This document shows positions 15,447 through 20,793 of a stretch of DNA of 20,793 nucleotides, piece by piece. Each line of letters opens with the position of its first letter. Position 1 is the stretch's first letter. Both the position numbers and the translations under genes were made by a program. The notes beneath the pieces are model-generated. The model had not been told where the DNA came from. It worked only from the letters and a program-made list of their open reading frames with translations, and ran no database searches. Source of the stretch: JBCBTJ01 sp964597685 (GTDB lineage: Bacteria > Pseudomonadota > Alphaproteobacteria > Caulobacterales > Hyphomonadaceae); assembly GCA_964597685.1 (NCBI GenBank), contig CAZQZC010000031.1:1-20793 (forward strand), given 5' to 3'.

Positions 15447-16745
15447 GACGCGGGCTTCGAAGGGGTCGCGCATCAGGATGACGTCCTCGCGCTCCGGCGA
15501 GGTCGAGACGAGAGCCGCGGGGCGGCCGACCAATTCTTCAAGGCGGCGGACGTACTTTACCGCTTCCGCCGGCAGATCGTTCCAGCTTCGCGCGCCTTGG
15601 GTGGAGGCTGACCAGCCTTTCATCGTTTCGTAAACGGGTTCGACAGCGGCCTGCGCCGCAGCCGTCGCGGGGAGATAGTCGAGAATCTCGCCATCGACGC
15701 GATAGCCGGTGCACACTTTGATCTCGTCGAAGCCGTCTAGGACGTCGAGCTTGGTCAACGCCAAACCGTCGACCCCCGCCACCAGGCAAGCCTGGCGCAC
15801 CATCACCGCGTCGAACCAGCCGCAACGCCGCGCCCGGCCCGTGACGGTGCCGAACTCCCGGCCACGCTCGCCGAGACGCTTGCCCGTTTCGTCCTGAAGC
15901 TCCGTCGGGAACGGCCCCGCGCCCACACGGGTCGTATAGGCCTTGGCGAGCCCCAGGACATAAGACACCGCCCGGGGCCCCAAGCCTGAACCGGCCGCGG
16001 CCTGACCCGCCACAGTGTTGGACGAGGTTACGAAGGGATAGGTGCCATGGTCGACATCGAGCATGACGCCCTGGGCGCCTTCGAACAAGATACGGCGTCC
16101 GAGCCGGGCCGCATCGTTCAGCTTTTTCCAAGCTGGCCCGGCATAGGGCTGAATCCGTTCAGCCACCTCACGCAAGTCCGCCTTCAACGCGTGTGCGTCC
16201 GGCGCATCAAGGCCGAGGCCAGCCCGCAACGGGGCATGGTGGGCGATGAGGCGCTCTAGCTTCATGTCTAGCGCAGCTTCGTCAGCAAGGTCCGCCACGC
16301 GAACGGCCCGGCGGCCGACCTTGTCTTCGTAAGCGGGTCCGATGCCGCGCTTCGTGGTGCCGATCTTCGCCTCGTCGCCGGCGGCGCCTTCGCGCGCAGC
16401 GTCGAGGTCCTTGTGCCACGGCAAGATCAGGCAAGCGTTTTCAGCGAGCAGCAAATCGTCCGGCGTCAACGTCACGCCGCCATCCGCCATGGCGTCCAGT
16501 TCGGCGACCAATTGCCAAGGGTCGACGACCACGCCGTTTCCGATCACCGACAATTTCCCGCCGCGCACCACGCCGGACGGCAAAAGGTTCAGCTTGTAGA
16601 TCCGCCCATCAATGACCAGGGTGTGGCCAGCGTTGTGACCGCCCTGGAACCGCGCCACCACGTCAGCGCGGTGGCTGAGCCAGTCCACGATTTTGCCCTT
16701 GCCTTCATCGCCCCATTGGGCGCCGACGACCACTACGCCCGACAT
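15444..16745 (-). CDS. purA: Adenylosuccinate synthetase
   Basis: This 433-residue enzyme has standard length. It joins IMP and aspartate using GTP, the first committed step to AMP. The active-site motif GAQWGDEGKGKIVDWL carries catalytic Asp13 and Lys16, QGGHNAGHT carries His41, and GTTKRGIGPAYEDK, the GTYPFVTSSN block (IMP binding) and the C-terminal GTP-binding TKLDVLDGFDEI are all present. An AAGGAG site 8 bp before the ATG supports the start. A DUF427 gene lies 63 bp upstream on the same strand, with an inverted repeat in the gap, so purA may have its own promoter or be partly coupled to it. It is convergent with the small secreted protein gene. Confidence 0.98.
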   Translation of the reverse strand: MSGVVVVGAQWGDEGKGKIVDWLSHRADVVARFQGGHNAGHTLVIDGRIYKLNLLPSGVVRGGKLSVIGNGVVVDPWQLVAELDAMADGGVTLTPDDLLLAENACLILPWHKDLDAAREGAAGDEAKIGTTKRGIGPAYEDKVGRRAVRVADLADEAALDMKLERLIAHHAPLRAGLGLDAPDAHALKADLREVAERIQPYAGPAWKKLNDAARLGRRILFEGAQGVMLDVDHGTYPFVTSSNTVAGQAAAGSGLGPRAVSYVLGLAKAYTTRVGAGPFPTELQDETGKRLGERGREFGTVTGRARRCGWFDAVMVRQACLVAGVDGLALTKLDVLDGFDEIKVCTGYRVDGEILDYLPATAAAQAAVEPVYETMKGWSASTQGARSWNDLPAEAVKYVRRLEELVGRPAALVSTSPEREDVILMRDPFEARV

Positions 16746-16774
16746 TCGACACGCTCCTTGCTGGAAAGCGCCGC

Positions 16775-16796
16775 AAAGGACAGCGTTTGCCTGTCC
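16775..16796 (-). terminator. Hairpin between the DUF427 gene and purA, weak terminator or attenuator
   Basis: An inverted repeat, GGACAG at 16778-16783 and CTGTCC at 16791-16796 with a 7-nt loop, lies in the 63-bp gap. Read on the minus strand the hairpin is followed by only TTT then GCGG, so any terminator would be weak. Lying about 30 bp upstream of the purA ATG, it could also act as an operator or leader structure for purA. Confidence 0.3.
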
Positions 16797-16808
16797 GACG
16801 CAAGGGGG

Positions 16809-17390
16809 TCACCAGCCCTGCGTGCCTGGCGCCCCCTTAATCGGGCCAAAAATATCCGCGGTGACCCAGCCGGCGTAGTACCCGCCGGGTTGCGGCGAGA
16901 CGCGCTCTCCCGCCAACCAGCAGGCGTCGACCTTCGAGGGATAGAACCCGATCCATCCTGCAATGCGATCGTATCCCATGCCGAGATCGGTCAGCGGTTC
17001 GGGATAGGCGAAGGCGGCCAGCGCCGAGATGCGGTCGCCCGCAACCAGGTCGTAATGCACCGCCGCGCCCTTCCATTCGCACAGCGTCACATGGCCCGCG
17101 TCCCGAAGCCGGTCGACGCGGACATCCTGGGGCGGGATGTAGTAAACGGGCGCGCCGGCTGTCTCGACAATGCGCAATGCGGCCGCGCTTTCCGCCATGG
17201 TCTCGCCCGCCCAGTCGACCCGCACAGGACCTTTGGCCCGGCGCACCTCAGGCGGACGGGGATAATCCCAAACCGATTCGCCGCCGGGAGCGGGCGCCTC
17301 AACCTCTAGAGCTTTCGGCTTGCCCCGCGCGACGGAGCGATAGCGGCCGACACGCCGAAGAATTTCCTCGTGGCTTGGAAGATCCGACAT
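16809..17390 (-). CDS. DUF427 domain protein
   Basis: This 193-residue cytoplasmic protein carries the DUF427 domain (PF04248) over about residues 40-150. Recognisable pieces are ESVWDYPRPP, VRVDWAGETMAES and the strongly conserved CEWKGAAVHYDL, followed by AFAYPEP. A Gly/Trp-rich tail (GYYAGWVTADIFGPIKG) is typical of the longer bacterial forms. The family folds as a compact beta barrel, and its biochemical role is not established. A GGAG site 7 bp before the ATG supports the start. It lies upstream of purA on the same strand and is divergent, with little space, from the exported protein gene to the right. Confidence 0.85.
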   Translation of the reverse strand: MSDLPSHEEILRRVGRYRSVARGKPKALEVEAPAPGGESVWDYPRPPEVRRAKGPVRVDWAGETMAESAAALRIVETAGAPVYYIPPQDVRVDRLRDAGHVTLCEWKGAAVHYDLVAGDRISALAAFAYPEPLTDLGMGYDRIAGWIGFYPSKVDACWLAGERVSPQPGGYYAGWVTADIFGPIKGAPGTQGW

Positions 17391-17414
17391 CAGCCCGCTC
17401 CATAACTTGTGGAC

Positions 17415-18344
17415 ATGTTAACGCGCGCCCTCAAACTGCGCTCACGTTTTTGCGAGCTATCAGGACTTCAAGTTCAGTATTGGCAGCAACAGAGACAAAA
17501 GTCCGGAGCAAAGACCATTCGCCGCCTGCGCATCCACGTCATGGGAGCTGCAGCCGCCGCCCTTTTTGCGGCGGCGTCCCTTGCGCACGCCGATTTCGCA
17601 GACACTCCGAATTTCAACATACCGGGCCTGATCATTGTTTGGGGCGCAGACGCGTCGGGCGGAGCGCCCATAGTCTCCGATTTTGTCGTCGACACGCGAG
17701 CGCCGGCCTCTCCGCCCGGAGGCGTCGACCTGATCAATGACGACGTCCACACCGTCGTCACGGGCTCCCTGACCGCAACCGACGACGCCATCGGCGGCAT
17801 TCCGTTCCGCATCCGCCGCAGCGGCCCCGCCAACGGCCCGGTGGATAGCGACGGCGACGGCAGTCTGGACGCCGACGATGTCTTCGATGCGTTCGGGCTC
17901 CGCCAGAACTCTGATGTTCAATTGTTCCGGACCGACCTCTTCTCGAGCTTCTATGTGGCCTCGAATACGCCCTTCAACATTGACGTTGTGGCGGTGAATT
18001 TGGGCGCCACGACGGTGGAGGACCTTCAGCGCGTCAGGCTGCGCCTGGATATCACGCCGTCCGGCGACGACGGGATCTCCTTCGGGTCAGCCGCACAGCA
18101 TCCCCATTCTGCGGGAGGGCGGAGTGGAATATTCGGCGGGAACAACCGTCGGCTCTCCAATACGCTGAGCCCCCACAACATCTTCCGCGGCAACCAACGC
18201 ACGGCCGCGGCGGAAGGGTCGATCGCCGACCAATCGGTCCGGTTTGATGCGAGATACCGCCTCGGCCGAGACAATGGATTCGATCTGTCGGACGGCGTCG
18301 CCACGATCGAAGCCCAAGTCATCTACACGGTCTACACGCCGTAG
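17415..18344 (+). CDS. Exported protein with an EF-hand-like calcium loop, unknown function (start uncertain)
   Basis: The reading frame encodes a secreted protein of about 275-310 residues. I do not recognise the family. A Sec signal core (AAAAALFAAASLAHA) ends at about 17592. The mature part is rich in beta-type sequence and contains DSDGDGSLDADD (about 17844-17880), a perfect EF-hand/dockerin-like calcium loop with acidic residues at positions 1, 3, 5, 9, 11 and 12. The start is unsettled: ATG 17415 gives an awkward 58-residue leader with no ribosome site, and ATG 17541 removes all basic residues before the signal core. An ATT at 17517 preceded by GGAG at 8-bp spacing would give the ideal leader. 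The gene is convergent with the PagL-like gene, with 3 bp between stops. Confidence 0.72.
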   Translation: MLTRALKLRSRFCELSGLQVQYWQQQRQKSGAKTIRRLRIHVMGAAAAALFAAASLAHADFADTPNFNIPGLIIVWGADASGGAPIVSDFVVDTRAPASPPGGVDLINDDVHTVVTGSLTATDDAIGGIPFRIRRSGPANGPVDSDGDGSLDADDVFDAFGLRQNSDVQLFRTDLFSSFYVASNTPFNIDVVAVNLGATTVEDLQRVRLRLDITPSGDDGISFGSAAQHPHSAGGRSGIFGGNNRRLSNTLSPHNIFRGNQRTAAAEGSIADQSVRFDARYRLGRDNGFDLSDGVATIEAQVIYTVYTP

Positions 18345-18347
18345 GAT

Positions 18348-18938
18348 CTACTTCCCAAACCGGTAGTAGAAACGTCCGCCCAGGCTGTCATTGCCCTGGT
18401 TGCGCCCGTCGCCGAGGATCTGGCCGTGGGACAAATGCTCGAAAATAAGCTGCACGCCCAGCCGCTCTGTAATGTCGTAATTGAGGGCGAGCGTGGTGCG
18501 GAAAAGATCGCGCGAGCCGAACAGAACATTGTTCTCATCGAACGCGTCGTTGATCGCCGTGTTCTCAGGCGGTCCGATCGGCAGCGGCACGTCGATCGCG
18601 CCCGTGTGGATCACATAGCCGAGGCTTGGCTCCAAGGCGAAGCGCTTGGAGAATTGCCACTGCCAGACAAGGCCGAAGCCGCCAAAGCTCGTATTGCCGG
18701 CTGTGTTGTAGGACCCCACGATGAAGGGCCGCGGATTGAGCAGGTATTTGAAGAAGCCAGGCCGGTCGAACACGATCTCCGCCTGAACGTTCACCCCCTC
18801 TTCGGAATTGGCGTTGTCGCAATTGGTGACGCAGATATTGTGCTCCAGGACGCCGAAGCGGACCTCCTGAACGATCTCAGCGGACGCCGATTGCGCTGCA
18901 AGCGCGAGCGCTGCGGCGCCGGTCAAATATCGATACAT
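18348..18938 (-). CDS. PagL-like lipid A 3-O-deacylase (acyloxyacyl hydrolase)
   Basis: This 196-residue outer-membrane protein has a signal peptide (1-20, ends SASA) and a small beta-barrel of the PagL family (PF09411). The C-terminal signature FEHLSHGQILGDGRNQGNDS places the catalytic His168 and Ser170 in the expected HxS arrangement, followed by strand GRFYYRFGK. PagL removes the 3-O acyl chain of lipid A and lowers its inflammatory activity. The third catalytic residue, a Glu 12 positions after the Ser in the Pseudomonas enzyme, is not at that spacing here; Asp184 (14 after Ser) may serve. Two close cysteines (36 and 40) lie in an early loop. A GGGGAG ribosome site supports the start. It is monocistronic and divergent from the gene at 19115. 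Confidence 0.82.
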   Translation of the reverse strand: MYRYLTGAAALALAAQSASAEIVQEVRFGVLEHNICVTNCDNANSEEGVNVQAEIVFDRPGFFKYLLNPRPFIVGSYNTAGNTSFGGFGLVWQWQFSKRFALEPSLGYVIHTGAIDVPLPIGPPENTAINDAFDENNVLFGSRDLFRTTLALNYDITERLGVQLIFEHLSHGQILGDGRNQGNDSLGGRFYYRFGK

Positions 18939-19114
18939 GCTCCAGCTCCCCAGCGGCCTTCCCTAATGAACCGCATGGTTCTTAAGCTGCCGTCAAGCGC
19001 GACGCCTCAGTGGACCGCGGATCGGGAACAAGGTGCGACGGGAACGACACGCCGCCGATTGACACGCCCGCCCGCCTCCACCGAACGTCTCATGGAGCAG
19101 AGCCGGGGGAGACC

Positions 19115-19405
19115 ATGTCCGACGATAAGTGGATCGCAGCCCTGCGGCGAGCGGCCCATCCCGCCGCCGTCACAGTCGAACTGAATTGGGCGTTTGAGCC
19201 GGGTGAGTCCCGATACACGCTGAAATCGCGCGGCGACGCCGGCCAGCCCCTGGCTGAAGAGCGCGACTACGACCTGTTGAAGGCGGTCATGACGCCGCTT
19301 GAGAATTTGGCGGAAGCAAGCGGCGCGTCGCATGGCGGCGTACGTTTGACGCTTGAGTCAGACGAACTGACAAAATCCCTGAGCGATCAGCCCAAATCGA
19401 CGTGA
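19115..19405 (+). CDS. Small cytoplasmic protein of unknown function
   Basis: This is a 96-residue protein without a signal peptide or membrane segment. A GGGGGAG ribosome site directly before the ATG at 19115 makes the start clear. The sequence starts MSDDKWIAALRRAAHP, has a probable beta hairpin (VTVELNWAFEPGESRYTLKS), a central helix (DYDLLKAVMTPLENLAEA) and a short beta segment (GVRLTLES). I recognise no family or motif. It lies 152 bp upstream of panD on the same strand, but a promoter candidate in the gap suggests separate transcription. Confidence 0.68.
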   Translation: MSDDKWIAALRRAAHPAAVTVELNWAFEPGESRYTLKSRGDAGQPLAEERDYDLLKAVMTPLENLAEASGASHGGVRLTLESDELTKSLSDQPKST

Positions 19406-19454
19406 TTAGGCGCAGCGGCGCTTGATCCGGCGACACGAAACTTGCATATCCGAA

Positions 19455-19483
19455 TTGCTGCGATGCGGCGAAGCCCTTTAAAT
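19455..19483 (+). promoter_or_regulatory. Candidate panD promoter
   Basis: TTGCTG (19455-19460) and TTAAAT (19478-19483) are separated by exactly 17 bp. They lie at the edge of an unusually AT-rich block for this genome (about 19477-19535), ending 75 bp before the panD ATG. The match to the sigma-70 consensus is 3 of 6 and 4 of 6. Predicted by eye only. Confidence 0.33.
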
Positions 19484-19557
19484 TCGATAAGAAAATACCA
19501 ATGTATTTAGGGTATGAGGCAAAAAGCTGCGCTGTTAACTCGCTTGGAGGGCTCGAT

Positions 19558-19923
19558 ATGCTGCTCAATATGCTAAAAGCGAAACTGCATTCTGGCGCAG
19601 TCACGCAATGCGATCTGCATTATGAAGGGTCGGTTTCGATTGACCAGGATTTGCTCGACGCATCCGGCATTCTGCCGCACGAACGTGTCGATATCTGGAA
19701 TGTCACCAACGGCGCGCGGATCTCCACCTACGCGATCGAAGCGCCGCGCGGGTCGAAAACAATCGGCGTCAACGGCGCGGCGGCCCGTCATTTCGCCGTC
19801 GGTGACCGGGTGATCATCGCCGCCTTCGCCTCAATCGAGGCCGAAAAGGCGCGCCAACACCAGCCGAACGTCGTCCTGCTGGACGACTCAAACGAGATCA
19901 AACGCCCAAGCGCGGCCTATTGA
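19558..19923 (+). CDS. panD: Aspartate 1-decarboxylase (pyruvoyl enzyme)
   Basis: This 121-residue proenzyme decarboxylates L-aspartate to beta-alanine for pantothenate and CoA synthesis. It begins MLLNMLKAKLHSGAVTQCDL and keeps the self-cleavage site Gly24-Ser25 (YEGSVSID), where Ser25 becomes the pyruvoyl group. Lys9, Tyr22, Trp47 (VDIWNV), Arg54 and the VNGAAARHFAVGDRVIIAAF block, with its conserved NGAAA and GD, are present. A GGAGG site 7-8 bp before the ATG at 19558 decides the start over the in-frame ATG 12 bp later. It overlaps the convergent SIMPL gene by 7 bp at the 3' ends. panB and panC are not here. Confidence 0.96.
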   Translation: MLLNMLKAKLHSGAVTQCDLHYEGSVSIDQDLLDASGILPHERVDIWNVTNGARISTYAIEAPRGSKTIGVNGAAARHFAVGDRVIIAAFASIEAEKARQHQPNVVLLDDSNEIKRPSAAY

Positions 19924-20660
19924 TCGAGTTCGAAGGTGACGTTGACCGTCGCCGTATAGCCAACCTCGCCTGCAGCTATGGGAGTCGTGTCCGCCTCAAG
20001 CGCGGCGGCGCGCGCGACCGCGATGGGCCGCGGACCGCGATAGCTGACATTCTCCGAGATCGTGACGATCCGTTTCACGCTCAGACCGGTCGCTTCGGCG
20101 TACAGGTCGGCGCGCGACAGCGCGTCAGCGATGGCCAGACGCCGGGCCTCGTCTCGCGCCTCCGACTCGTCCTCCAGGGCGAAGCGCACGCCATTGAACG
20201 TGTTGCCGCCAGCCTCAACCAATGCGTCGATTGTCGCGCCGAGATTGCCGAGATCATCCACCTTCGCCGTGATCTGGTTCGTCGCCAGATATCCGATCAA
20301 ACGCGGCGGCGTCCGGTCGCGGGAATAATCGTAGCGCGGCTGGACGGAGAAATTCGACGTCTGCATGTCGCGCTCTGCGACACCGGCGTCGCGCAGCGCC
20401 TCCACGACGCCGTTCATGCGCTCTGCGTTCTCCCGGACTGCGGCCGCAGCTGTTTCGGCTTCCGTGCGCACGCCGGCCGAAATGAAGGCGATATCCGGCT
20501 CCCGCTTCACGTCGGCCTCGGCCGAAATAGAGAGCGTGGTTTCGGGCTGGATCGAATTCGGATGCGGCGTCTGGGCGATGGATTGCGCGCACGCGGCGCT
20601 GGCGGCGGCCATGGCGAGCGCCGCGCCGCGGGCCGCTGATCGTTTGCCTCGGAGTGTCAT
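19917..20660 (-). CDS. SIMPL-domain (DUF541) periplasmic protein
   Basis: This 247-residue protein has a Sec signal peptide (1-25; the core ends ASAACA, with a Cys that is a poor lipobox). One SIMPL/DUF541 domain (PF04402) follows, marked by TTLSISAEADVKREPDIAFI, the NAERMNGVVEALRDAGVAERDMQTSNFSV helix-strand region quoted here only by its ends (NAERMN...NFSV), YDYSRD, and a C-terminal VSYRGPRP...VGYTATVNVTFEL. The family forms oligomeric periplasmic or outer-membrane-associated assemblies and has been linked to oxidative-stress protection in E. coli YggE, but its biochemistry is unclear. The ATG at 20660 has a GGGGAG site and gives a normal leader. It is divergent from the tRNA at 20743. Confidence 0.88.
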   Translation of the reverse strand: MTLRGKRSAARGAALAMAAASAACAQSIAQTPHPNSIQPETTLSISAEADVKREPDIAFISAGVRTEAETAAAAVRENAERMNGVVEALRDAGVAERDMQTSNFSVQPRYDYSRDRTPPRLIGYLATNQITAKVDDLGNLGATIDALVEAGGNTFNGVRFALEDESEARDEARRLAIADALSRADLYAEATGLSVKRIVTISENVSYRGPRPIAVARAAALEADTTPIAAGEVGYTATVNVTFELDQ

Positions 20661-20742
20661 TGTCTGCGTCTCCCCAATATGAACGGTAATGTTCGCTCCC
20701 CATTGCGGCGCGATCAAGTCCGGGGCAGATAAGCGCGCTTAA

Positions 20743-20793
20743 GGGCCTGTAGCTCAGTTGGTTAGAGCGGACCGCTCATAACGGTTTGGTCGC
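20743..20793 (+). tRNA. tRNA with CAT anticodon, probably tRNA-Ile2 (cut by window edge)
   Basis: The first 51 nt of a tRNA are present: acceptor strand GGGCCTG, D arm GCTC/GAGC, anticodon stem GACCG/CGGTT around loop CTCATAA, and a variable region TGGTCGC. The T arm and 3' acceptor strand are beyond the window. The anticodon is CAT. The variable region resembles E. coli ileX (TTGGTCGC), favouring the lysidine-modified isoleucine tRNA that reads AUA, but elongator tRNA-Met is not excluded without the 3' half. Confidence 0.85.

Noticed and set aside
16413..17309. A 298-codon plus-strand frame spanning purA and the DUF427 gene.
   Set aside because: It crosses two real genes and their intergenic hairpin on the opposite strand, with shadow-type composition.
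19059..19064. A perfect TTGACA upstream of the gene at 19115.
   Set aside because: No acceptable -10 sequence lies 15-19 bp downstream, so it is not listed as a promoter.
18426..19184. A 252-codon plus-strand frame opposite the PagL-like gene.
   Set aside because: It is a shadow of the PagL-like gene and also overlaps the well-supported start of the 19115 gene in a different frame.
1..20793. Search for CRISPR arrays, insertion sequences, integrases, phage genes, toxin-antitoxin pairs and defence genes.
   Set aside because: No regularly spaced repeats, transposase or integrase motifs, terminal inverted repeats or defence-type domains were seen. The window reads as ordinary chromosomal genes.

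Overview
The window looks like a stretch of ordinary chromosome from a GC-rich (by eye about 60-65%) Gram-negative alphaproteobacterium. Three things suggest this: several predicted outer-membrane proteins; a tRNA-His that lacks the extra 5' G and has G1-U72/A73, a trait known from Alphaproteobacteria; and promoter-like sites that fit the Caulobacter housekeeping sigma pattern (TTGAC...GCTA). A Caulobacterales, Hyphomonadaceae or Parvularculaceae relative is plausible, but the family cannot be fixed from sequence alone. I see no insertion sequence, phage gene, CRISPR array or clear sign of recent transfer.

Layout. Positions 1-1725 hold two divergent outer-membrane beta-barrel genes: a truncated one leaving the left edge and a complete alginate-export-like porin. 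A serine hydrolase (2017-3420), tRNA-His (3631-3707), nusG and secE follow, all on the minus strand. Positions 4657-10484 carry a tight four-gene minus-strand galactoside operon: GH36 alpha-galactosidase, 2-dehydro-3-deoxygalactonokinase, SMP-30-type sugar lactonase and GH42 beta-galactosidase. It begins only 2 bp after the stop of leuB. A TrmH/SpoU RNA methyltransferase diverges from leuB and meets a lipoprotein of the LCAT-like acyltransferase/lipase family tail to tail. Next come a LysR regulator divergent from a small secreted protein, purA with an upstream DUF427 gene, an exported EF-hand-like protein of unknown role, and a PagL-like lipid A deacylase. The right end holds a small unknown gene, panD, a SIMPL-domain periplasmic protein and the 5' two-thirds of a CAT-anticodon tRNA that runs off the edge.

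How the genes work together. The galactoside operon fits a De Ley-Doudoroff route. Alpha- and beta-galactosides are cut to D-galactose, galactonolactone is opened by the lactonase, and 2-dehydro-3-deoxygalactonate is phosphorylated by DgoK. Galactose dehydrogenase, galactonate dehydratase, the KDPGal aldolase, a transporter and a dedicated regulator are absent from the window and must lie elsewhere. The other genes are mostly single housekeeping functions (LeuB, PurA, PanD, SecE, NusG, TrmH, tRNAs) mixed with envelope proteins.

No new multi-gene system is evident. The points most worth checking are a possible ATT start for the EF-hand-like exported protein, the join between leuB and the galactoside operon, the separation of secE-nusG from the usual rplK-rpoB genes, and the unusual catalytic region of the PagL-like protein.
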